27,442 nucleotides of DNA, from assembly GCA_038063315.1 (NCBI GenBank), contig JBBTVI010000050.1, positions 1-27,442 of the forward strand, in the 5' to 3' direction. This document shows positions 15,296-24,500 of the stretch, in pieces. The notes below the pieces were generated by a model, which saw only the letters and a list, made by a program, of their open reading frames with translations, did no database searches and was not told the DNA's origin. The position numbers and the translations under genes are program-made. Origin of the DNA: JBBTVI01 sp038063315. Its GTDB lineage: Bacteria; Patescibacteriota; Minisyncoccia; Sungbacterales; HO2-52-23. How positions within the stretch are numbered: the stretch's first letter is position 1; each line of letters opens with the position of its first letter.

Positions 15296-18200
15296 TTACC
15301 GATTTCCCATGATATTGGCCAAGATGCCTTTTAGATTTTCAAGCGCTGCCGCAATGGAGGCGATTTGCGCCGTCCTCTCCGATGAAGGAACGGGGCTAAC
15401 CGCCACTGCATCAGAGGCCGGAGCAGGCGATGCCTCGGCCAGCGGTCCCACCGCATTAAAACTCATGGTCGCGGTATTGGCTGTCTGTCCCGCCGCATTG
15501 CGGAATCGCGCATACATCGTATGCGTCCCTGCGGAAAGATTGGCAAGGGTGACCGCAATGGAATACGGAGATGTCAGATCCTCTGCCCCGAATGCCGCTC
15601 CATCAAGATACCACTGCACTCCGGCAACGCTTTGTCCGGATGGAACATTCGCATTAAATGTCAGCGTATTCAACTTCGGAGTCAATGTCGTTGTTGACGG
15701 CACGAGATAGTCCTCAACAGCCCATCCGTCCGCGCCGGATGCGAAATTCACTTTCCACCATGTATAACCGGTGGCGATCTGAGGACCGTCGGTGATGGTG
15801 CCGGTCGCGCCATTTGCCTGAGTCCCAAGAATGGAGCAGGTCGTACCCGCACAGGACCGGACATTCAATTTGCTGCCGCCCGTATAGACCCGCACTCCTT
15901 GCCCGATAAAGAATTTAGCCACTGTAACGGTTGCGGACTGCGGCGCCGAAGTTCCGCTCGACCCAGTGCATGTCAGCGTGTATGTTGACGTAACCGTCGG
16001 AGACACGACCTCAGAGTCCGCAGTCGCTTTCGTTCCCGTCCATCCGCCTGATGCGGTACAACTTGTCGCGTTGGTTGAGCTCCAGGACAACGTGGATGAC
16101 TGTCCGGCGGTGATGCTTGTCGGAGATGCGGAGATAACAACAGTAGGAACACTAACCGCATTCACCGTCAGCGTAAACAGCGTCGTTCTCACGGTGCTTC
16201 CGCTTGTGCCTGTGACCGTCACGGTATACGTTCCCGCAGGAGTCGTTGCGAGTGTCGCGATCGTCATCGTCGTGGTGCAGATGGTATTCGGCGTGCAGGA
16301 GGTCGGCGAGAATGATGGAGTCGCGCCGGTGGGAAGGCCCGAGGCGCTAAACGAAACCGCTGCTGCTGTTCCCCCAGTAAGCGTCGCTGTGATTGTGCGT
16401 GTTGTTGACTGTCCTTGCGTCACCGAGACGGCGCCATTATTTGAAAGGGAGAAGTCGAAGCCAGAGATGATTTGTACGAACTTCACCGTTGAGATGCCTG
16501 TTCCCGCCTCGCGGGCATTTATATACAATGTATGAGTTCCCAAAGCGAGTGCCCATGTTTTGGGATTGAACTCGGCGCAGGAGGGGTCGGCACAAGTACC
16601 GCTGTTGACCCCTCTCTGAGAGATGTCTACCGGTTGGTTTGTGAGCGGAAACGCGATATCCCATGTCTTGGTATTGTCGCCGGACGGATTTGCATCCATT
16701 TCCGCATAGAAGGAATTGGTGCCTCCATCAAGGGTCGTTACCGTCCCCGTGACTTTGTATGTTCCCGCGGTAACGAGATTGAACGCAAGGGGCGTGTCAG
16801 AGGTGATGGGAAGAATCGTGCCATCGGTAACCGAAGGAAGGCCTCCTCCAACTGCGGTATTCATGTCGGTCTGGATTTCTGTCGCAGTGAGAACACGGTC
16901 GTAGACGCGAATGTCGTCGATGCGGCCGGTGAAGTACTCACCCCAAATGCTGTTTCCGCCGATCGAAAGCGCTCCGGACGAGGTGGGGATAGAGCCGCTG
17001 ATTGCATTGGTGCCTACTTCAACGCCGTTCACGTACATGCGGACGGTCGTGCCATCGTAGGTCGTTGCGAGATGCGTCCAGATGTTAAGCGGGAGTTGCG
17101 TGGTGCCACGGGCGGAATACTCGGCACCGACGAAGACGAACCCTGACGGAGTGTCGGTGTCCGAGTTGGCGTAGATCGCGTAGACGAGATCGCCCGGCTG
17201 CTCCTTGATGAGGGTGGTAATCCACGATCCTGCGGGAAGCGACGTCGGGTACACCCATGCCTCAAGCGTCATCGCGTTGGTTAGATCGAGCGTGTTCGCG
17301 TCGTTTACCGTGACACGGTCGTCAACGCCGTCGAAGGAGAGCGCGCCGCCGTAGCGGCCGGAGGCGTTCCATGCCGCGCCGGAGATCGTCCCGTTATTGT
17401 TGTTTCCCGACAGGTCTGATAGCGTCGTGCCGCTACCCGCGTCGAAGTTATAGGCGGCGACGGGGCTCGTTGCTCCTGCTGATGCCACACTGAAGTTGAT
17501 TGACCAATCATCAAGGTTCGGGTTCGTGGCCGCGTCTTGGCAACGGACGTAGATTGTGTACTGTCCGCCATCAACAAGACTGCCGATGCCGGTTGAATGA
17601 CTCATGCCCCCCGTGGTCTGGAATGGATTTGGCATGCTCGCGTAGGCAGTACCTATGACAGTTCCCCACTTGCAAGTCGCATTCTCATCGGTATTGAGAA
17701 AAAGGGTGGTTTGCGTCGTACCCGTCGGAAGTGTGCCGGTGGGCGCTCCATTGGAACGAACCGGAGGGGTCGTGTCACCCGCAGAAATTATTGTATAGCT
17801 CCCGTTCGTCACCGACGACAAAACATCCGTGCCTGGCGAGGCAACGCCATCCACATTAGAGTCCGTGGTGGACCCGGCAGTGAAGTCAAACGTCACATTT
17901 GAAGTTCCGGCGGCTTTGCCGCGGAAGCGCACCGTCGCGAGCGTTTGAGGAGTACTATTTGTATAGGTGCTACCGCCGCTTGTCACTTGAGAGAAAGTGA
18001 TGGTTCCGGCAGTATTGTCCGCGCTATTGGCCGGCGTATTCGACATCAACACGCCGGGAGTAATCTGAATTCCCGCAAGTCCCGTATTATCGTCCACCAC
18101 CTCAAGAATTGCGGGATTGAACCGCAGCTTATTTACATCCACGCCGTCAATCGCCGCACCCTGCGTATTGACCTGGATATTAACACTAAAAATGGTCCCG

Positions 18201-18364
18201 GCGCTCACCGACTGAGTCGTCGGAGAAACGGAAAGCGTCGCCGCAGACGCGGTCGCCGCTCCGATAATCATATAGACGGCTGCGCCCACGCCGGAGAAAA
18301 AGAAAGACATCCGTCCGCGTACGAGCCCGGCATTACGAAAACTGAATCGCTGTGTCATAGCCAT
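15296..18364 (-). CDS. Secreted modular protein: cohesin-like, LamG, Ig-like and SH3b domains
   Basis: The 1022-residue protein has a basic N-terminus, a hydrophobic segment (about 19-40) and an ASA-AT cleavage site, so it is exported. Domains in order: a cohesin-like beta domain (about 43-194; LSVSPTTQSVSAGTIFSVNI, LRFNPAILEVV); an Ig/FN3-like domain (about 198-294); a LamG/concanavalin-like domain (about 300-505; GGALSFDGVDDRVTV, FTGRIDDIRVYDRVLTATEI); a beta module with four-residue-spaced Cys591/596 (about 510-632); two Ig-like domains (about 635-735 and 740-816); an SH3b domain (about 818-888; TWWKVNFASGADGWAVEDYL) akin to the repeats of the protein at 1-3003; and a further Ig-like domain (about 895-972). 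A short Ala/Pro-rich tail ends it. This suggests binding to surface glycans or peptidoglycan. No catalytic motif was found, nor a Shine-Dalgarno site. Its function is not known. Confidence 0.9.
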   Translation of the reverse strand: MAMTQRFSFRNAGLVRGRMSFFFSGVGAAVYMIIGAATASAATLSVSPTTQSVSAGTIFSVNIQVNTQGAAIDGVDVNKLRFNPAILEVVDDNTGLAGIQITPGVLMSNTPANSADNTAGTITFSQVTSGGSTYTNSTPQTLATVRFRGKAAGTSNVTFDFTAGSTTDSNVDGVASPGTDVLSSVTNGSYTIISAGDTTPPVRSNGAPTGTLPTGTTQTTLFLNTDENATCKWGTVIGTAYASMPNPFQTTGGMSHSTGIGSLVDGGQYTIYVRCQDAATNPNLDDWSINFSVASAGATSPVAAYNFDAGSGTTLSDLSGNNNNGTISGAAWNASGRYGGALSFDGVDDRVTVNDANTLDLTNAMTLEAWVYPTSLPAGSWITTLIKEQPGDLVYAIYANSDTDTPSGFVFVGAEYSARGTTQLPLNIWTHLATTYDGTTVRMYVNGVEVGTNAISGSIPTSSGALSIGGNSIWGEYFTGRIDDIRVYDRVLTATEIQTDMNTAVGGGLPSVTDGTILPITSDTPLAFNLVTAGTYKVTGTVTTLDGGTNSFYAEMDANPSGDNTKTWDIAFPLTNQPVDISQRGVNSGTCADPSCAEFNPKTWALALGTHTLYINAREAGTGISTVKFVQIISGFDFSLSNNGAVSVTQGQSTTRTITATLTGGTAAAVSFSASGLPTGATPSFSPTSCTPNTICTTTMTIATLATTPAGTYTVTVTGTSGSTVRTTLFTLTVNAVSVPTVVISASPTSITAGQSSTLSWSSTNATSCTASGGWTGTKATADSEVVSPTVTSTYTLTCTGSSGTSAPQSATVTVAKFFIGQGVRVYTGGSKLNVRSCAGTTCSILGTQANGATGTITDGPQIATGYTWWKVNFASGADGWAVEDYLVPSTTTLTPKLNTLTFNANVPSGQSVAGVQWYLDGAAFGAEDLTSPYSIAVTLANLSAGTHTMYARFRNAAGQTANTATMSFNAVGPLAEASPAPASDAVAVSPVPSSERTAQIASIAAALENLKGILANIMGNR

Positions 18365-18438
18365 AGATATTTAAAAATTATCGCCCCATACATCATTCCT
18401 GACGTATACCGGGCTTTGGTTAAATAAAATGATATGCG

Positions 18439-18464
18439 CTGATACACATATCTGATACACATAT
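18439..18464. repeat. 13-bp perfect tandem duplication upstream of the LamG/SH3b gene
   Basis: CTGATACACATAT occurs twice head to tail (18439-18451 and 18452-18464), about 75-100 bp upstream of the start at 18364, next to the AT-rich AATATA. Two tandem sites in a promoter region suggest binding sites for a regulator, although a simple duplication is possible. Confidence 0.55.
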
Positions 18465-18523
18465 AATATACCCTCCGCAATACAGTGAATACAATACCAG
18501 TTATCCACACGCGACGCTCATTC

Positions 18524-18681
18524 CTAAACTTTGGCAAATTTCGCGAAAGTTGATGCAGCATCTATAAGAGATGCCCTCATTGGAGGTTTAACCTCGTAAG
18601 CGGCTTACGAGGTTAAACCTCCTCATACGCCTTCATTAAAACGCATCTGAAAAGACATCAAGAAAATTTGCCAAAGTTTAG
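18524..18681. repeat. 158-bp element with 18-bp terminal inverted repeats (MITE-like or structured RNA)
   Basis: CTAAACTTTGGCAAATTT (18524-18541) and its exact reverse complement AAATTTGCCAAAGTTTAG (18664-18681) bound the element. Inside are a GCATCT-ATAAG-AGATGC hairpin (18558-18574), a 10-bp palindrome TTTCGCGAAA overlapping the left end, and a 41-bp near-perfect palindrome (18582-18622). There is no ORF inside and I see no target-site duplication. It lies just after the histidine kinase stop, upstream of the LamG/SH3b gene. Confidence 0.7.
18582..18622. repeat. 41-bp palindrome, 20-bp arms
   Basis: A 20-base arm starting GGAGGTTTAACCTCG is followed by one base and then its exact reverse complement. 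Each arm contains a nearly self-complementary GAGGTTTAACCTC word, so alternative foldings exist. No T-tract follows on either strand, which argues against a simple intrinsic terminator, though it could still end transcription of the kinase gene. Confidence 0.8.
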
Positions 18682-18697
18682 TTATCCCCTATGGCAA

Positions 18698-20500
18698 TTA
18701 CCCGCCACTATTTATCGGCGGCGACGGCAAGCTGAAACTGAATCGCGTCCCCCTTCCTTCCTCGGAGCGAAACCACACGGTGCCGCCCATCTTTTCAATA
18801 AGTTCCTTTGTAATGAAAAGTCCGAGACCTGTTCCTTCAATCATCTGCGTTTTCGCGCTCGTGGCGCGGAAAAATTTTTGGAAAAGATGTTCCTGATCGT
18901 CCTTCGACAGTCCGAGACCGTTGTCCTCCACATGCGTAATCACGCGGCCGTCCTCCGATTCGTGGTAGATTTTCACCCATCCTCCTTCATTATTATATTT
19001 TATCGCGTTGGACACAAAATTCATCAACACTTCCTTTATACGCACGGTATCGGCTAACACAAGCAGGATATCTTTTGGGCGGTCGTAGGAGAGCATAATT
19101 TTCTTGGGGACTGCCAAAGCATTTGCTTCACTGACAACCGCGCGGATGCTTTCACGGATATCAAGGGCAAAAACCTGGATTTTGATCCGTCCGGCCTCGG
19201 AACGCGCAATTTCCAGAATGTCATCTACAAGACGCGCGAGACGGCTTGCGGCCTGCTCGACCGGAGACAAGTATTCTTTCAGTTTGCCGGAAACCGGTCC
19301 CGCGCTCCCCTCGAACACCATGGAAAGATACCCACGGATTGCCGTCACCGGCGCGCGGAGTTCGTGCGCCGCGATGAAGACAAATTCGTTTTTCAATTCC
19401 TGCAGGCGCCTGAGTCCTTCGGCCATGCGATTGAAAGCGGAACCCAATTGGGCAAGTTCGTCCCGCGTCTTAATATCCACCCGTTGCGAAAAATCACCCC
19501 GTTCGATCGCTTCCGTCCCTTCCTTCAAAGCGCGAATAGGCATTAAGAGCCGGCGCGCAAAGAGCGGCGCCAAAAGCACGACCGCAACGATTACAAAAAG
19601 GGCGAACGTCACAATTTGTCCGCGCACGTCCCGGATAACCGCATCCGCATCATCCAGCGGCCACTCGGCAAGAATCGCCCATCCAATCGTCGGAACGCGC
19701 TTGCCCGCGCCGACGACATCTCCGACTCCAGAAGGACTTCTGTAGCGATCCCGGGCCTCAAGCCCGGTCAACACCTCTCCGCCGAGAATTCTTTTCATGC
19801 GGGACCAGCCTCCAAGCGGCATTCCGTGCGCGAGCGATTTTGCGCCAGATTGAGCGATGAAATCGCCGTTTTGATCCGCGAGAATAACGCTGCCGCTGTT
19901 TCCTAACCGCGCGGTCCTGACCGCCCGGACAACAGACCCGAGGCCGACCTCGGCCGCAAGCACCTGAATAATATCTCCGTTTCTGTTGCGCACCGGAGAA
20001 GCCATGATCACAAACGGACCCGTCAATGTATGCGAAACGTCGCCGATGAAGTTATCGCCCCGTATGGCCGAAACAAAATAGCCAAGCCGGGACACGTCTT
20101 CCAAAGACGTGGGGGCGCCGGATTCCGTCCTGGCGCGTTTGGCTGTTTCGCGGCCGTCGCGGCCGATAAATGCAAGTTCTTCAAACGCGCGATTCTCCTC
20201 CAAAAGTCCGTCCAGAATAAACCGTTGCTGCGACAATTCGATCTCCGATTTCTGCTCGAAGCCAACGCGCAATTCCAGAATCCCGGCGGTGTCAGCCAAA
20301 AATTTCTCGATTTCTTCGATTTTTTGATCAATCAGCTGCACCTCCAGAGCCGCGACGTCGCGGCGGTGCGCGAGATCCAGGAGATACAACGTTATGCCAC
20401 CCAGAAAAAGAATCGGCGCCGCAGAAAGAACAATCAGAAGAAGCAGGATTTTATTGCGGAGCGGGGAGCCGGAAATCAATTTTAAAACTCTAGAGAACAT
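18698..20500 (-). CDS. Membrane sensor histidine kinase with periplasmic sensor and HAMP
   Basis: The 600-residue protein has two transmembrane helices (about 18-42 and 296-314) flanking an extracellular sensor of about 250 residues that looks Cache-like (FIGRDGRE, MASPVRNRNGDIIQVLAAEVGL, ILADQNGDFIAQSG). A HAMP linker (about 315-367), the dimerisation/phosphoacceptor domain with His379 in AAHELRAPV, and an ATPase domain follow, with Asn498 (SNAIKY), DNGLGL (526-531) and GTGLGL (556-561). All catalytic boxes are intact. The start was placed at the ATG at 20500; an ATG at 20518 is also possible. The open frame extends back to 20614, but that part is encoded by the dispersed repeat. No response regulator gene is in the window, so this is an orphan kinase here. 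The signal it senses is unknown. Confidence 0.92.
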   Translation of the reverse strand: MFSRVLKLISGSPLRNKILLLLIVLSAAPILFLGGITLYLLDLAHRRDVAALEVQLIDQKIEEIEKFLADTAGILELRVGFEQKSEIELSQQRFILDGLLEENRAFEELAFIGRDGRETAKRARTESGAPTSLEDVSRLGYFVSAIRGDNFIGDVSHTLTGPFVIMASPVRNRNGDIIQVLAAEVGLGSVVRAVRTARLGNSGSVILADQNGDFIAQSGAKSLAHGMPLGGWSRMKRILGGEVLTGLEARDRYRSPSGVGDVVGAGKRVPTIGWAILAEWPLDDADAVIRDVRGQIVTFALFVIVAVVLLAPLFARRLLMPIRALKEGTEAIERGDFSQRVDIKTRDELAQLGSAFNRMAEGLRRLQELKNEFVFIAAHELRAPVTAIRGYLSMVFEGSAGPVSGKLKEYLSPVEQAASRLARLVDDILEIARSEAGRIKIQVFALDIRESIRAVVSEANALAVPKKIMLSYDRPKDILLVLADTVRIKEVLMNFVSNAIKYNNEGGWVKIYHESEDGRVITHVEDNGLGLSKDDQEHLFQKFFRATSAKTQMIEGTGLGLFITKELIEKMGGTVWFRSEEGRGTRFSFSLPSPPINSGG

Positions 20501-20513
20501 ATTCGTTTCTTCT

Positions 20514-20612
20514 GTCATTGCGAGGAGTCCTGCTGCAGGACGACGAAGCAATCCAGAAAACCACTGGATTGCTTCGCTCTCCCTCGCCAAGCTCGGGGTC
20601 GCTCGCAATGAC
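20514..20612. repeat. Dispersed composite repeat, GTCATTGCGAGG family (copy C)
   Basis: This is the clearest copy. It begins GTCATTGCGAGGAGTCC, has the inner palindrome TCCTGCTGCAGGA and AGCAATCCAG/CTGGATTGCT arms, and ends GGGTCGCTCGCAATGAC. It lies directly upstream of the histidine kinase and extends that gene's open frame by 38 codons. Confidence 0.85.
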
Positions 20613-20680
20613 ATCTAAAAAGGGATTACATGCTCTTCGCTTTACCTTTAACATTCCATGAATGATGATACGCGACCCCT

Positions 20681-21520
20681 TTACAATCCCAAATTTTCCA
20701 GCGTCTCTCTCCCGATGTACGCTCTCTCAATGGGCCGCATGCGGCCCAAACCCATGATGTCCGACGTTGTCGGCGTCGCCTCCGTACCCGTATAACCATC
20801 GGGCAGTCCGAGGGTGTGGTAAAACTCATGCGCGAGCAAACTGCCTCCGATATCCGCATACGACCCCATAAGAAACTCGCGATTCAAAAGAAAAAATCCG
20901 TCCGCGTTTTTGACGCCGACGATAAAAATAACATCCGGAGAAAGTCCGGTCTCGGCCGCGATTCCCTCAACGCTTTTTTCGCCGCTCTCATAGATGATGC
21001 CGCCCGATGCGCCGACCCCTTCGTATAGAATAAAAAGAGAAGCATACGAATTTTTGGGGCGCGCGGCGAAACCAACATCATAAAGATTCCCGGTCTCGCG
21101 CAAAGCCCGGCGGTCGAGTTCTTCCGAGATATGAATCAGACCGTGCGGATTGCCGCGCTGGGTCACATCCGTATCGTAAAAAATATTATCCTCCAGTCCG
21201 ATAACCGGCGCCGGATAGATGCGATAGGAGATATGCGAACGTCCGCGTAACTGCAGCGCGTGAAAATCCGCGAGCGCGGCGAGATTCTTCTCAAGCGCGT
21301 CGCGCCAGTTGTCCGCGATCCGGTCTTTTTTATTTTTGGCTACAAAATAAAACGCCGTAATCCGAATCTCCTCAATAGACCGTTCCGGCCGGCCGTAAAC
21401 ATGCGGTCTGGCTAGGGGCGTCATCGCCGTACCATAAATCGCCGGCACTCCGATAGTGCGCGACATCGCGAAAAGCCCGCCGAAGATGGCGCCGAGAACT
21501 AGAAGAAGGGAGATAAACAT
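20681..21520 (-). CDS. Membrane-anchored or secreted zinc metalloprotease (HExxHxxGxxD)
   Basis: The 279-residue protein begins with a hydrophobic segment (about 2-19) that is a signal peptide or membrane anchor. The zinc site is AHEFYHTLGLPDGY: His231, Glu232 and His235, with Gly238 and Asp241 giving a HExxHxxGxxD motif. SDIMGLG (Met256) follows, as a metzincin-type Met-turn. A third ligand of Asp is found in snapalysin-like and related families, so this is probably a small metzincin. The region between residues 45 and 225 is not recognisable to me. The ATG is two bases after the stop of the 1794-residue gene (RBS overlapping that stop is weak), so the pair is cotranscribed and likely works together, for example in processing surface proteins. 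The substrate is unknown. Confidence 0.8.
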   Translation of the reverse strand: MFISLLLVLGAIFGGLFAMSRTIGVPAIYGTAMTPLARPHVYGRPERSIEEIRITAFYFVAKNKKDRIADNWRDALEKNLAALADFHALQLRGRSHISYRIYPAPVIGLEDNIFYDTDVTQRGNPHGLIHISEELDRRALRETGNLYDVGFAARPKNSYASLFILYEGVGASGGIIYESGEKSVEGIAAETGLSPDVIFIVGVKNADGFFLLNREFLMGSYADIGGSLLAHEFYHTLGLPDGYTGTEATPTTSDIMGLGRMRPIERAYIGRETLENLGL

Positions 21521-21522
21521 AT

Positions 21523-24500
21523 TTATCGCGCGAGCTCATTCACTTTCCTCCGCGTGGCCGCACCCACAAACCCGGTGCCCTTCTTTTCCCCCACGGGCAC
21601 GAGAATCTCGGCGGCGTATTTTTCCTGAAAACGAATCACGGCGCGCTTGGTCAGATCCCCAAAGAATCCGGTGATGAGCCCCTCGGGATAGAGGCCCGAG
21701 TCGCGGAGGAACTCCTGGAGCGCTCTGACATCCGCGCCTTCATCGCCCGCCTTGAGATTGCGGAGGATTTCGAGTTTTACGGCCTGCCCCGGCGGCAATG
21801 CTTTCACCGGTAATTCCTTAGGTATAGGCACATAGGAAAACAATCCCATTTTCGCCCTAGTCCTCGCTCCCACAAATCCTGTCCCCTTCTTTTCTCCGAC
21901 CGGAATAAGAATCTCTGCGGCGTGTTTTTCCTGGAAACGGATCACCGCGCGCTTTGTGAGATCTCCAAAAAATCCGGTGATGAGACCCTCGGGATAAAAG
22001 CCGCCGTCCCGCAAGAACTCTTGGAGCGTGCGGACGTCCTCGCCGATGTCACCGGACGCGAGATTACGAAGAATGATGAGCTTCAATCTTGGACCTGGGC
22101 CAATATCGGATGATAGCCCAAACACTTCCGGGGGATCTACAGGAGAGCGCGGCAAATCCGAGACAACGACGGTTGTTGTCGCCTTTGCGCTGCCGCGCAT
22201 CATCGCAGACACCTGCGCAGTATTGGCTGTCTCGTTTCCTGCCGGATCAACCGCGCGGACAGTGTAGTAATACTTTATTCCCGACAAAACCATCGTGTCG
22301 GTAAACGTCTCCCCGCGTACCTCGGCCGCGCGCGTACCTCCAAGAATTCCGGACTGTTCCGAACGGTAAATCTTGGCGTGGTCAAAATCCCTGGTGGGAT
22401 TTTTCCACGTCAGTCCGATCGCGCCGCCCGCCACGGACGCCAAAACAGCTGTCGGCGCATCCGGCGGCGTCACGTCCGCCGCGGCCACAATTGCAAAACG
22501 CGTAAAGTGGTCAACCGCCGCAGTCACCGTATTTGCCTCGGTATTAACGACCGAGTTTTCAAGCATCTTCCATATCCCGACGGTCTCGTCCCAAAAACTC
22601 ATAACCAGATCTGCTTCCCGCGCGCCAAGATTTTTTACGTCGCTCTCGATATACGGCATAGTGACGGTCAAGGCGCTGTTAAAAGACGACACGATCTGGC
22701 CTCCGGAGTCGCGCGCCTCCATCGAATAAGCATTCCCTACCACCTTGATTTCGCCTTGGGAAGGCGCGCGGGTATCCGCCGCAATACTCACGCTTACAGA
22801 ACCGGTAGTCGAAACCGCGTTGGCGGGAACAACGACTGTGGGACCTGCGGAAACCGAAACCACCGTGGGCTCTGCGGCATCGGCCGTACGCGTTACCGCC
22901 TCCGGCACGGCTTGCTTTTTCGCAAGAACAATATCCTGGATAATATTTTCCCGCGCAACCAATATTGCTATCTCATTAGCCCTATATGCCACCCCATCCT
23001 TCTCGCTTGCGGCCGAAACCACCCATTTGGTATCTCCCGTCACATTGAGACGGAACTTCCCGTCTGACAAAGAAAACGTCTCCTGATATCCGCCCTGCTC
23101 CGACCATCCCCAAACAAAGGCGTGATCTGCCGAAACTCCATCCAGAAAAACAGTCCCCGTAATCGCGGCATCCGACTTCCGCAATTGGAGATCCGCTGTT
23201 GCGATTTTCCCGTCCTCGACAGTCACCGCGACCTCTGTAGAATTGATCAATCCTCGTTCCGGATGCACAAACGCCTTCACAAAATACCGGCCGGCAGGCA
23301 CTGCAATGCGATAAAAACCGTCTGAAGCGGTTTCTCCTCCTGAAACCAACGGGTCTTTAAATGCGCCTGCCTCCAATACACCGGAAAAACTTGTCTGGCT
23401 CGCTCCGACAAAAACCTGTGCCACTGGCTTCCCGTCCGGATCCGTCACTTTGCCTGCAATCACCGCTCCGGCTTTTTGCGCCACAAGATCTTGCGTCACC
23501 GTAGATCCCTCACCCACTGTCACGCTGATTGTGGGACTGGCAACGGCAAGATACCCCGTCGCAGGGTCAATATGGTATCCGAGATACCATGTGCCGGCGG
23601 ATACCTTCAGGGTATACCGTCCGGTCGCACGGTCTACTGCCGCCTCCTGCCAAATACCCGTTTTTGCCGTTGCAAACACGCGCGCATCCACACCAGTGAT
23701 TGCGCGGCCCTGGGGATCTTTCAACACACCGGTGATAACTGAAACATTCCGCGAGACGCGCACGCTAACTGTCGCGGTTTTGCCCGTCAAAAGGGTAACT
23801 GCTTGCGGCGCGCCCGGAGTATACGAGGATTCTGATGGAAGAAACGCCGCAAGCGTATAGCTTCCCGCGGGCGCCCTGAACGAAAACTTCCCACGCTCAA
23901 TGGGACCACCGGTCACCGAAGAAGAAAATGCCGTGGAGAAACCTCCGCCGATTCCTCCATCCGCTTTAGCGAGCGAAACAAATCCATAGACATCATCAAG
24001 TAGCACTCCCGCGTCATTGACGACAGTTCCGGAAATAACGGCATCTGCCGAGGCAAGCGTAAAGCCCGCCATTACGACTACTCCCGCCTGCACAGTCACC
24101 TGTTTCGGAGGATTGGGATTGTAATACTGTGATGTCGGATCCGGTTCCGCAAAGACGTTCCATATTCCAGGAGAGACCAACAGAGTGAATTCTCCGGCTT
24201 CCCCGGAAAGAGCCGTCGCATATTGGCCGCCCTCCCTCATCCAGGCGTTAACCCGCACACCACCAATACTCTTCCCCGCGGTATCAACTATGGTTCCGGA
24301 AATGCGCTCTTTCCGTGATTCGAGCCGAATCGTTCCGATATCCACGGTCGCGCCGACTCCCACGGTAACAGAAGGGATTGCCAAGGCAAAAAGTGAGGCG
24401 TCCTTGCTGAAAACCCACACAGTATAGGTTCCCGCCTCAACGGCAATGGAAAAGGCGCCGTCGTCTCCCACCGGACCGCCAAATTCCTTTCCGTCGGCGC

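Noticed and set aside
18439..18464. CRISPR array
   Set aside because: Only two adjacent 13-bp copies without spacers and no cas genes in the window.
22378..23067. A 229-codon plus-strand frame inside the giant adhesin-like gene
   Set aside because: It is antisense to the well-supported repeat and ZU5-like region; product is Arg/His-rich and has no recognisable motif.
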